Source of the DNA: Novosphingobium sp. Fuku2-ISO-50
GTDB taxonomy: Bacteria > Pseudomonadota > Alphaproteobacteria > Sphingomonadales > Sphingomonadaceae
NCBI RefSeq assembly: GCF_001519055.1
Contig: NZ_KQ954286.1
Location: forward strand, 428,687-492,686
DNA: 64,000 bases
Direction: 5' to 3'
The translations under genes were made by a program, and so were the position numbers. Shown here piece by piece: positions 39,267 to 47,020 of this stretch (positions are counted from its first letter, which is position 1; the number at the start of each line of letters is the position of its first letter). A model generated the notes under the pieces. That model saw only the letters and a program-made list of their open reading frames with translations. It did not search any database and had not been told where the DNA came from.

Positions 39267-41069
39267 TCAGGCGGTCGCGAACGATTCGACCGGCAGCGCC
39301 ATGACCGTGTCGGGGCCCGCTTCGACTTCGCGGCGCAACGAACCGGCCTGCGGCGCAACGCGCAGCGCCCAGTGGCGGGCACAGATCACCTTCGCTTCGT
39401 AAAACGCCGGTTCCTGCGTCCCGGCGGCCAGCGTCGCGGCGGCCACTTTGGCCATTTTCAGCCACATCAGCCCCATCGTCACCACCCCGGTCAGCGTCAT
39501 ATAGGCATAAGCCCCGGCACCGAGCGCATTGGGATCGGTCATCGCGTTCTGCATGAACCACAGGGTCGCAGCCTTCAGCTCGCCATTGGCCTTGCCCAGC
39601 CGTTCGGCAACCAGCGCGACGGCAGGATTGTCGCCCGCGTCAGCCACTTCGGCATCGATCAGCGCAAACAGACGCTGGATCGCACGCCCCCCGTTCTGCG
39701 CCAGCTTGCGCCCGCACAAATCCATCGCCTGAACCCCGTTGGCGCCTTCGTAGATCATCGCGATCCGCGCATCGCGAACGAACTGTTCCATCCCGTTTTC
39801 AGCGATATAGCCGTGCCCGCCCCAGACTTGCTGCATGTCGGTGGCCGTCTGATAGCCGCGATCGGTGCCATAGCCCTTGATCACCGGGGTCAGCAGGCTG
39901 ATCACGTCATCGGCGGCCTGACGCTCGTCCTCGGTCAAGGCGCTGTGCGACAGATCGACCTGCAACGCGCCCCACAGGCACAGCGCGCGCATCCCTTCGG
40001 TAAAGGTCTTGGCATCCATCAACATGCGGCGCACGTCGGGGTGGACGAACAGCGGGTCGGCTTTCTGCCCCGGCTCGGCCGGGCCGGTCAGCGCGCGACC
40101 CTGGCGGCGTTCCTGCGCATAGAGCACCGCATTCTGATAGGCGGCCTCTGCCTGCGCCAGCCCCTGCATGCCCACACCCAGCCGCGCCGCGTTCATCATG
40201 ATGAACATCGCGGCAAGGCCCTTGCATTCCTCGCCGATCAGGAAACCTTTAGCCCCGTCATAGTTCATCACGCATGTCGCATTGCCGTGAATCCCCATCT
40301 TGTGCTCGAGCGATCCGACCGAGACCGCATTGCGCGCGCCCGGCGTTCCATCCGCGTTGACGAGGAACTTCGGGACAATGAACAGCGAAATACCCTTTGA
40401 CGATTCGGGCGCGCCGGGGGTCTTGGCCAGGACGAGATGGATGATGTTTTCCGCCAGGTCGTGATCGCCCGCAGAAATGAAGATCTTCGTTCCGGTGATG
40501 GCATAGCTGCCGTCAGCCTGCGGCTCGGCCCGGGTGCGCAACAGGCCAAGGTCGGTGCCGCAATGCGGCTCGGTCAGGTTCATCGTGCCGAGCCATTCGC
40601 CGCTGACCATTTTGGGCAGATAAGTCTGCTGCTGCTCGGGCGAACCTTTGGCAATGATCGCCGAAATCGCCCCGTTGGCGAGGCCGGGATACATCGCAAA
40701 GGCCTGATTCGCGCTGGCGAGGTATTCTTCGAGGACAAAGCCGATGACATGGGGCATCCCCTGCCCGCCGAATTCTTCCGGCCCGCTCAGCGTGGCCCAG
40801 CCGCCATCGACATACTGGCGATAGGCCGCCTTGAACCCGGTCGGCGTCGTCACGCTGCCATCGGCATGGCGGGTACAGCCTTCGCGGTCGCCGACCTGGT
40901 TGAGCGGAGCGATGACTTCGGAGACGAAGCGGCCCGCTTCCTCGATGACCGCGTCGGTCAGATCCTGCCCGGCATTGGCAAAGCCTGCGAGATGCTGAAA
41001 CTTTTCAAGGCCGATCAGTTCGTTGATGACGAACCGCGTGTCGCGGGTCGGCGCCTTGTAAACGGGCAT
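39267..41069 (-). CDS. Acyl-CoA dehydrogenase, DmdC-like large type
   Basis: The 600-residue flavoprotein is longer than standard acyl-CoA dehydrogenases (about 380) because of a C-terminal extension, as in the 3-methylmercaptopropionyl-CoA dehydrogenase (DmdC)/FadE-type family. Typical segments are GTMNLTEPHCGTDLGLLRTR, ITGTKIFISAGDHDLAENII, EHKMGIHGNATCVMNYDGAK and QVWGGHGYIAENGMEQFVRD. The true substrate is not known; many sphingomonad copies act in fatty-acid oxidation. The divergence point lies upstream with a MerR regulator on the same strand, 53 nt away. Confidence 0.9.
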   Translation of the reverse strand: MPVYKAPTRDTRFVINELIGLEKFQHLAGFANAGQDLTDAVIEEAGRFVSEVIAPLNQVGDREGCTRHADGSVTTPTGFKAAYRQYVDGGWATLSGPEEFGGQGMPHVIGFVLEEYLASANQAFAMYPGLANGAISAIIAKGSPEQQQTYLPKMVSGEWLGTMNLTEPHCGTDLGLLRTRAEPQADGSYAITGTKIFISAGDHDLAENIIHLVLAKTPGAPESSKGISLFIVPKFLVNADGTPGARNAVSVGSLEHKMGIHGNATCVMNYDGAKGFLIGEECKGLAAMFIMMNAARLGVGMQGLAQAEAAYQNAVLYAQERRQGRALTGPAEPGQKADPLFVHPDVRRMLMDAKTFTEGMRALCLWGALQVDLSHSALTEDERQAADDVISLLTPVIKGYGTDRGYQTATDMQQVWGGHGYIAENGMEQFVRDARIAMIYEGANGVQAMDLCGRKLAQNGGRAIQRLFALIDAEVADAGDNPAVALVAERLGKANGELKAATLWFMQNAMTDPNALGAGAYAYMTLTGVVTMGLMWLKMAKVAAATLAAGTQEPAFYEAKVICARHWALRVAPQAGSLRREVEAGPDTVMALPVESFATA

Positions 41070-41122
41070 ATCCTTGCTCCTTGGATTTTTTTGGGGACGT
41101 TCCAGTCTGGCGTCCGATTGCT

Positions 41123-41638
41123 TCAGGATTGGGAGCGTGCTGCGATAGACGGGGCCGTGGCCTCGATGTCGCGGCCCTCAGCCCTTTCGCGATCGACGAC
41201 CAAAGCGACAAAGCTGGTCAATTCGGCGATCGTCGCCTCGATGTCCTGTTGCTGGCGACGCAGATTGTCGATCCGTTCGCGGCACTTGGCAATGGTCACG
41301 CGGCGCTGTTCGATGCGCCCGTCGCCGACGTCGTAAAGGTCGATCATGTCGCGGATTTCCGACAGGCTGAAGCCCACGTTCTTGGCGCGCATGATCCACG
41401 CCAGCCGCGCCCGGTCGCGCTTTGAATAGATGCGCGAAAGGCCGTGCCGCGTCGGCGCGATCAGCCCCTCGTCCTCATAGAAACGCAGCGCGCGCGCGGT
41501 CACCCCGAATTCGGCGGACAAGTCCGAAATGGTATAATGATCGCGGGCGAGCGCATCAGGCTGATGCAAATGCCCGGTATGATCGGCCATATCGTCCGAA
41601 AGGCTGCGAAGAGTATCGCTGGCTGGCTGCGTTGACAT
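41123..41638 (-). CDS. MerR-family regulator of acyl-CoA metabolism
   Basis: The 171-residue protein has a MerR winged HTH at about residues 37-105 (YTISDLSAEFGVTARALRFY, EDEGLIAPTRHGLSRIYSKR) and a C-terminal coiled-coil helix (RVTIAKCRERIDNLRRQQQD). This subgroup controls fatty-acid or branched-chain acyl-CoA genes (LiuR-like). It is followed by the acyl-CoA dehydrogenase. A LiuR-like palindrome lies about 20 nt upstream. A second ATG at 41590 (MADHTGH) is possible. Confidence 0.85.
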   Translation of the reverse strand: MSTQPASDTLRSLSDDMADHTGHLHQPDALARDHYTISDLSAEFGVTARALRFYEDEGLIAPTRHGLSRIYSKRDRARLAWIMRAKNVGFSLSEIRDMIDLYDVGDGRIEQRRVTIAKCRERIDNLRRQQQDIEATIAELTSFVALVVDRERAEGRDIEATAPSIAARSQS

Positions 41639-41657
41639 AAAGCAACGCTATCTGACC

Positions 41658-41673
41658 TTTACGTAAGCGTCAA
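41658..41673. promoter_or_regulatory. Candidate MerR/LiuR-type operator
   Basis: On the minus strand the site reads TTGACGCTTACGTAAA, an imperfect palindrome (TT.ACG-N4-CGT.AA). It resembles the TTTACG-N4-CGTAAA operators I recall for LiuR-type MerR proteins. It sits 20 nt before the MerR gene and overlaps the 3' end of hisI, so autoregulation is likely. Confidence 0.4.
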
Positions 41674-42008
41674 TCGCCTGCAACGCGTTCGAGCGAGCCA
41701 TCGGCTGCAATCCGGCGATAAAAACAGCTTTGCGCCATCGTGTGGCAGGCCGGCCCCGCTGCATCGACGATCAGTTCGAGCGCGTCCTGATCGCAATCGA
41801 CGCGGATTTCGACCACGCGCAACACGTGCCCCGATGATTCGCCCTTCATCCACAGCCGCCCGCGCGACCGCGACCAGAAATGCGCATGGCCGGTTTCGCG
41901 CGTGCGCTCGATCGCCTCTGCATTCATGTGCGCGAGCATCAAGAGGCGGCCGCTGGTGCGATCGACCGCCACCGCCGTGACCAGCCCGTGAGAATCGAAG
42001 CGCGGCAT
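41670..42008 (-). CDS. hisI: Phosphoribosyl-AMP cyclohydrolase HisI
   Basis: HisI opens the purine ring of phosphoribosyl-AMP in histidine synthesis. The 112-residue frame from the ATG at 42008 has MLAHMNAEAIERTRETGHAH, FWSRSRGRLWMKGESSGHVL, the metal motif VDCDQDALELIVD and GPACHTMAQSCFYRR. The start is uncertain: REQGSVFMPRFDSHGLV upstream looks like the conserved HisI N-terminus, and a TTG at 42032 could be the true start. HisI stands alone here, away from other his genes. Confidence 0.88.
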   Translation of the reverse strand: MPRFDSHGLVTAVAVDRTSGRLLMLAHMNAEAIERTRETGHAHFWSRSRGRLWMKGESSGHVLRVVEIRVDCDQDALELIVDAAGPACHTMAQSCFYRRIAADGSLERVAGD

Positions 42009-42240
42009 GAACACGCTGCCCTGCTCGCGCAAGTCCTGTTGATTGGCCGGAGTCGTGGCGGCGTCGTGGGGAGCGGGGGGGGCTGAAAAGGTGGGAATGA
42101 GGCAAATCCTTGGCAGATTGTTCGCAGAGAGGCGCAGCCCATGCTGCATTTGTTGCAGGATAACCACAGAGGGGGGGCAAAATCCATGGTTCTGTTACAT
42201 TACCGTTTCCACAGCGCCACGATCGCGGCAAACAGGCCCT
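42009..42240. other. Gap between hisI and the candidate ncRNA
   Basis: This region holds the possible upstream extension of hisI and the promoter area for both hisI (minus) and the candidate RNA (plus). A run of seven G at 42171-42177 is notable. I found no coding sequence in it. Confidence 0.4.
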
Positions 42241-42468
42241 GCGGTTTGAGGGAACCGTGTTCTGGACCGCCGCAAGGCGGCGCATGAGCGCCAAAGTTCA
42301 GGGAAATACTTCGTCGGGCAGGTGCGTTGAACCGCTTGGCGAGGAAGAACATGAGGGACCATAAGCGGTGACGGTCGGGGGGCCGTCCGGTGTGTGAAGA
42401 CATACCACTTCGCTGAAACTTCGTCACGCCTGACGCCCGGAGCGCAAGTTCCGGGCGTCATTCTTTTT
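42241..42468 (+). ncRNA. Candidate structured small RNA ending in an intrinsic terminator
   Basis: This non-coding stretch can fold into many stems. Nested long-range stems are TGTTCT (42258-42263) with AGAACA (42346-42351), CGCCAA (42289-42294) with TTGGCG (42336-42341) and GTTCA (42296-42300) with TGAAC (42328-42332). Local hairpins lie at 42267-42280 (loop GCAA), 42370-42387 and 42389-42406 (7 bp, loop GAAG). A strong terminator closes it. I could not match it to RNase P, tmRNA, SRP or 6S RNA hallmarks. The 5' end is a guess. It lies between minus-strand hisI and comF and is read in the opposite direction. Confidence 0.5.
42431..42468 (+). terminator. Intrinsic terminator of the candidate small RNA
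   Basis: A perfect 10-bp stem (42431-42440 with 42451-42460), 10-nt loop, then TTCTTTTT at 42461-42468. No plus-strand gene precedes it, which points to a non-coding transcript. Confidence 0.85.
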
Positions 42469-42473
42469 GGGCT

Positions 42474-43358
42474 TTACGGCCCGGCCTGCTCCAGGGCTGC
42501 GGGCGCGTTTTCGCCATACCCGCCAATAGCCCCATATCCGCCAAGAGCCCCGTGCACGCCAATGGCTAACGTATCATCGGCCACGCGCGCAAAGCATGCG
42601 ATTCGCACGCGGCGCACACCGACTTTGCGCAAGGCGACAAGGCAGGCATCGGTCGTCGCCCCGCTGGTCAGCACGTCATCGACCAGCAGGATGCTCGCCC
42701 CTTTCAACCGCGCAGCATGGGCGCGATTGGGGCGGATCGCCCCTTGCAGCAAAGCCGCACGCTGTTTCCGGCCCAGATGCCCCAGCGACGGCGTGGCGCG
42801 CGGGCGCTGCAGCGCGTCGACCAACACCGGCTGCCCCAGCGCGCGGGCGATTCCGCGCGCCAACAGCGCCGACTGGTTGAACCCGCGCCGCCACAGGCGC
42901 CAGCGATGCAACGGCACCGGCACCACCAGCCATTCGCCATCGAGCACCGGCAGGCGCGGCACCATCAACCGCACCATGAAGTCCGCAAGCGCTATCCGGC
43001 GCCCGTGTTTGTAAGTGAGTATCAGCCGTCGCGAGGCGTCGTTGTAGAGCGTTGCCGCCGCAATCCCTTCGTGTCGTGGCGGCTCTGCCAGGCATGGCGC
43101 GCAAACCCATTCGCCCCGCGCGGCATCGGCCAGAGCCAGCGCCGCATCGCCGCCTTGCTGCGCGATGCGATCGGGCAGCGGGCGCTGACACAGCGAACAG
43201 CAAGGCTCGCCGGGAAGAACAAGTCCGCCCCAGCAATCGACGCAAAGCCCGCCATGCCGCGCCACCGCGCCCCCGCACAACGGACACCGCGGGGGAAAGA
43301 GCAAATCGACCAGCGGGGCGCCCATGCGACCGATGCCTGCCCGCTTGACGTTCACCAT
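42474..43358 (-). CDS. comF: ComF family protein (phosphoribosyltransferase-like)
   Basis: The 294-residue protein has ComF features: N-terminal zinc-binding Cys pairs (RCPLCGG, CVDC, CCSLCQ, CAPC) and a C-terminal phosphoribosyltransferase fold with the PRPP motif ILLVDDVLTSGAT. FNQSALLARGIARAL is also typical. ComF helps DNA uptake in competent bacteria; its role elsewhere is unclear. The ATG at 43358 has AAGGGG close upstream; an ATG at 43325 (MGAPLVDLLFPPRCPLC) is an equally good family N-terminus. The C-terminus ends in a low-complexity Gly/Tyr repeat (GGYG twice). Confidence 0.87.
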   Translation of the reverse strand: MVNVKRAGIGRMGAPLVDLLFPPRCPLCGGAVARHGGLCVDCWGGLVLPGEPCCSLCQRPLPDRIAQQGGDAALALADAARGEWVCAPCLAEPPRHEGIAAATLYNDASRRLILTYKHGRRIALADFMVRLMVPRLPVLDGEWLVVPVPLHRWRLWRRGFNQSALLARGIARALGQPVLVDALQRPRATPSLGHLGRKQRAALLQGAIRPNRAHAARLKGASILLVDDVLTSGATTDACLVALRKVGVRRVRIACFARVADDTLAIGVHGALGGYGAIGGYGENAPAALEQAGP

Positions 43359-43442
43359 CTGCCCCTTGTTACCTTGCAAGTGTCCTGTGTCGGACGGCAA
43401 GACGGACTTGGCAAGAGCGCCGCATGGCGGCAGGGAAACGGG

Positions 43443-44255
43443 ATGGCCCAAAAATCCCCGCCCCCGCAATCGCCCCCCGCAATCTTTTCGATGCAGCGCC
43501 GGTTCCTGCTGCGGCAACGGATGCGCGTGCTGCAAAGGCGCGAGGATGCCGCCCGCTTCATGACCGACGACATCGTCGAAGACGTGCTCGACCGGCTGGC
43601 GTTCCTGCGCCACACGCCCGCCCGCGCCTTGCTGGTGGGCGATTTCACCGGCGCGCTCGCTGCGGCCCTGTCGGCGCAAGGTGTTGCCGTCACGCGCGCC
43701 GATCCGGCACCGGGGCCCGGCGAACTGGCGATCGATGAAGAACACCCCCTGCCCTTTGCCGACGGCTTCGACCTGATCGTCAGCCTCGGCACACTCGATA
43801 CGGTCAACGATCTGCCGGGCGCGCTGATTCATCTGCGCCGCGCGCTTGCGCCCGAGGGACTGGCCATCATCGCGATGCCCGGCGCGGGCAGTTTACCGGC
43901 CTTGCGCGCGATCATGCTGGCGGCCGACGGCGAACGTCCCGCTCCGCGCATTCATCCGCAAGTCGACGTGCGCGCGGGCGGACAATTGCTGCAACGCGCC
44001 GGATTTGCCGACCCGGTGGTCGATAGCCACAGCCTCAAAGCCAGCTATCGCAGCCTCGACCGGCTGATCGAAGACGTGCGCACGCAGGGCCTGTCGGCCT
44101 GCCTGATGCGCGGCGGCGCACCTTTGGGCAAAGCGGCGCTGGCGCGCGCGCGCGCCGCGTTTACGGCGCTGGCCGAGGACGGGCGCGTTACCGAAACCTT
44201 CGAGATTCTCACGCTGTCCGGCTGGGCCCGCGCACTCAAACCGCCCAAGTTCTGA
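43443..44255 (+). CDS. SAM-methyltransferase-like protein (BioC/NDUFAF5-like)
   Basis: The 270-residue protein resembles the class I methyltransferase-like proteins related to mitochondrial NDUFAF5. It starts with FSMQRRFLLRQRMRVLQRRE, continues with a Rossmann-like ALLVGDFTGALAAALSAQGV and has LPFADGFDLIVSLGTLDTVN, DLPGALIHLRRALAPEGLAI in the place of motifs II-III. Motif I (GDFTGAL) is degenerate, so SAM binding is uncertain. NDUFAF5 itself hydroxylates an arginine of complex I. It is divergent from comF. Confidence 0.75.
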   Translation: MAQKSPPPQSPPAIFSMQRRFLLRQRMRVLQRREDAARFMTDDIVEDVLDRLAFLRHTPARALLVGDFTGALAAALSAQGVAVTRADPAPGPGELAIDEEHPLPFADGFDLIVSLGTLDTVNDLPGALIHLRRALAPEGLAIIAMPGAGSLPALRAIMLAADGERPAPRIHPQVDVRAGGQLLQRAGFADPVVDSHSLKASYRSLDRLIEDVRTQGLSACLMRGGAPLGKAALARARAAFTALAEDGRVTETFEILTLSGWARALKPPKF

Positions 44256-44261
44256 TGTCGC

Positions 44262-44299
44262 AAGCCTCCTCCCCCAGGGCATGGCGGAGGAGCTTTCTT
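44262..44299. terminator. Hairpin between convergent methyltransferase-like gene and ppdK
   Basis: AAGCCTCCTCC (44262-44272) pairs with GGAGGAGCTT (44286-44295) with a one-base bulge, followed by a short T-rich stretch. It lies between the two convergent stops. Confidence 0.5.
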
Positions 44300-44302
44300 G
44301 CG

Positions 44303-46966
44303 TCAGCCCAGTGCGGCTTGCGCAGCGGCAAGACGCGCGATCGGCACGCGATAGGGGCTGGCCGAGACGTAATCGAGCCCGACTTTTTCGCAGAACGCGA
44401 TCGAGGCCGGATCGCCGCCATGTTCGCCGCAAATGCCCAGCTTGATGTCGGGGCGAGTCTTGCGGCCGCGCTCGGCGGCCATTTCGACCAATTGGCCGAC
44501 GCCTTCGATATCGAGGCTGACAAACGGATCGCGCGGATAGATCCCCTGTTCGACATAAGGATTGAGGAAACGCGCGGCGTCGTCGCGGCTGACCCCGAGC
44601 GTGGTCTGAGTCAGGTCGTTGGTGCCAAACGAGAAGAACGTGCCCTCTTCGGCGATTTCGCCCGCCATCAGCGCGGCGCGCGGCAATTCGATCATCGTGC
44701 CGACGAGATAATCGAGGCTCGCGCCGCGTTCGGCAAAGACTTCGCCCGCCACCCGGTCGACCAGCGCGCGCAGGATCTGCAATTCCTTCTTCGTCGCGAC
44801 CAGCGGGATCATGATTTCCGGCACGACCGCTTCGCCCGACTTCGCCGCGACATCGAGCGCGGCTTCGAAAATGGCGCGCGCCTGCATGGCATAGATTTCG
44901 GGGAACGTGATGCCGAGGCGGCAACCGCGATGGCCCAGCATCGGGTTGAATTCGTGCAACTCGTCAGCCCGACGCTTGAGGTGATCGACCCCGAGCCCGG
45001 TCACTTCGGCCACTTCGGCAAATTCCGCGTCGCTGTGCGGCAGGAATTCATGAAGCGGCGGATCGAGCAGGCGAATGGTGACCGGAAGGCCCGCCATGAC
45101 TTCGAAAATCGCGGTAAAGTCGGCACGCTGTTCGGGCAACAGCTTGGCCAGCGCGGCATTGCGACCGGCTTCGTCGTCGGCCAGAATCATCTGGCGCACC
45201 GAGGTAATCCGCCCGGCATCAAAGAACATGTGCTCTGTACGGCACAGCCCGACGCCTTCGGCACCGAACTGGCGCGCGACCTGGCAATCGTGCGGGGTTT
45301 CGGCATTGGCGCGGACTTTCATCCGGCGATGCCCGTCGGCCCAGGCCATCAGCACGGCGAAATCGCCCACGAGTTCGGGTTCGACCGTACGCACTTCGCC
45401 GGCCATGACATCGCCGTTCGAACCGTCGAGCGTGATCACATCGCCTTCGCGCACTTCGCGTCCGCCGATCCGCGCCACGCGATTGACCATGTCGATCGAC
45501 ACGCCCGAAGCGCCCGAAACGCAAGGCCGCCCCATGCCGCGCGCAACCACTGCGGCGTGGCTGGTCATCCCGCCGCGCGCGGTCAGCACGCCGCGCGCCG
45601 CGTGCATGCCGTGAATGTCTTCGGGGCTGGTTTCGACGCGCACGAGGATCACCGCATCGCCGCGATCGGCACGGCGTTCGGCCGTATCGGCATCGAACAC
45701 GACCGCGCCCGATGCCGCGCCCGGCGAGGCCGGAAGCCCGCGCGTCAGGATGTCGCGCGGCGCCTTGGGATCGAGCGTGGGGTGCAGCAACTGATCGAGC
45801 GCCATCGGATCGATGCGGCGGATCGCGGTCGCTTCATCGATCAGCCCTTCGGCCACCATGTCCACCGCCATTTTCAGCGCGGCCTTGGCGGTGCGCTTGC
45901 CCGAGCGGGTCTGCAGCATCCACAGCTTGCCCTGCTCGACGGTGAATTCGATATCCTGCATGTCCTTGTAATGCTTTTCGAGCAGTTCAAAGACAGCTGC
46001 CAGCTCGCCATAGGCGGCGGGCATCGCTTCTTCCATCGACAGCGGCTTGGCACCGGCGGCTTCGCGCGCGGCTTTGGTCAGGTATTGCGGGGTGCGAATG
46101 CCGGCAACGACGTCTTCGCCCTGGGCATTGACCAGCCATTCGCCATAATAGGCTTTCGTGCCGGTCGCCGGGTCGCGGGTAAAGGCAACGCCCGTCGCCG
46201 AGGTGTCGCCCATGTTGCCGAACACCATCGCCTGAACATTGACGGCCGTGCCCCAGTCGGCGGGGATATCGTTCAACCGGCGATAGACTTTGGCCCGGTC
46301 GCTTTCCCAGCTGTCGAACACCGCCGCGATCGCGCCCCACAGCTGTTCGTGGACATCCTGCGGAAACGGACGGCCCAGCTCGTCTTCGACGATCGCCTTG
46401 TATTCCTTGACCAGCGCCTGCCAGTCTTCCGCCCGCATTTCGACATCGGCGTAAAACCCGTTGTCTTCCTTGGCGATTTCCAGCGCGTCTTCAAACCGGT
46501 GATGATCGAGGCCGAGCACCACGTCGGAATACATCTGAATGAAGCGACGATAGGAATCCCAGGCAAAGCGCGCATCGCCCGCGCCCGCCGCAAGCCCTTC
46601 GACCGTCGCGTCGTTGAGCCCGAGATTGAGCACGGTGTCCATCATCCCCGGCATCGACACGCGCGCACCCGAACGCACCGACACGAGCAAGGGATTGGCC
46701 GCATCGCCGAATGTGCGACCGGTGGCCGCCTCGATATGCGCGACACCCTTGGCCACCGCAGCGCGCAGCGCGTCATCAAAGCTCTTGCCCGCGCTGTTGT
46801 ATTGCGTGCAGACTTCGGTGCTGATGGTAAAGCCCGGCGGCACCGGCAGACCGATCCCGGCCATTTCGGCAAGATTTGCCCCCTTGCCCCCGGCGATCGT
46901 CTTGTCGCGCGAGCGGGGATCTTCGGAACGGGCCCCGCCGCCGAAATGGAATACGTATGCGCTCAT
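44303..46966 (-). CDS. ppdK: Pyruvate, phosphate dikinase PpdK
   Basis: PpdK interconverts pyruvate, ATP and Pi with phosphoenolpyruvate, AMP and PPi. The 887-residue protein has the normal length. The N-terminal nucleotide-binding domain shows GGKGANLAEMAGIGLPVPPG and SVRSGARVSMPGMMDTVLNL. The swivelling domain carries the phosphohistidine in GGMTSHAAVVARGMGRPCVS. The C-terminal TIM barrel has EGVGLCRTEHMFF, GTNDLTQTTLG and KLGICGEHGGDPASIAFC. In an organism that makes pyruvate from aromatics via LigK, it gives a route to gluconeogenesis. Confidence 0.97.
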   Translation of the reverse strand: MSAYVFHFGGGARSEDPRSRDKTIAGGKGANLAEMAGIGLPVPPGFTISTEVCTQYNSAGKSFDDALRAAVAKGVAHIEAATGRTFGDAANPLLVSVRSGARVSMPGMMDTVLNLGLNDATVEGLAAGAGDARFAWDSYRRFIQMYSDVVLGLDHHRFEDALEIAKEDNGFYADVEMRAEDWQALVKEYKAIVEDELGRPFPQDVHEQLWGAIAAVFDSWESDRAKVYRRLNDIPADWGTAVNVQAMVFGNMGDTSATGVAFTRDPATGTKAYYGEWLVNAQGEDVVAGIRTPQYLTKAAREAAGAKPLSMEEAMPAAYGELAAVFELLEKHYKDMQDIEFTVEQGKLWMLQTRSGKRTAKAALKMAVDMVAEGLIDEATAIRRIDPMALDQLLHPTLDPKAPRDILTRGLPASPGAASGAVVFDADTAERRADRGDAVILVRVETSPEDIHGMHAARGVLTARGGMTSHAAVVARGMGRPCVSGASGVSIDMVNRVARIGGREVREGDVITLDGSNGDVMAGEVRTVEPELVGDFAVLMAWADGHRRMKVRANAETPHDCQVARQFGAEGVGLCRTEHMFFDAGRITSVRQMILADDEAGRNAALAKLLPEQRADFTAIFEVMAGLPVTIRLLDPPLHEFLPHSDAEFAEVAEVTGLGVDHLKRRADELHEFNPMLGHRGCRLGITFPEIYAMQARAIFEAALDVAAKSGEAVVPEIMIPLVATKKELQILRALVDRVAGEVFAERGASLDYLVGTMIELPRAALMAGEIAEEGTFFSFGTNDLTQTTLGVSRDDAARFLNPYVEQGIYPRDPFVSLDIEGVGQLVEMAAERGRKTRPDIKLGICGEHGGDPASIAFCEKVGLDYVSASPYRVPIARLAAAQAALG

Positions 46967-47020
46967 GATCCCAACAGCTCCTCGACTGCACTTGAAAGGA
47001 CCGGGTTTTATCCCGGCCGC

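Noticed and set aside
42241..42468. Identification of the candidate RNA as RNase P, tmRNA, SRP or 6S RNA
   Set aside because: I could not find the RNase P P4 core, a tmRNA tag frame, the SRP tetraloop region or a single-rod 6S layout. Left as an unassigned ncRNA.
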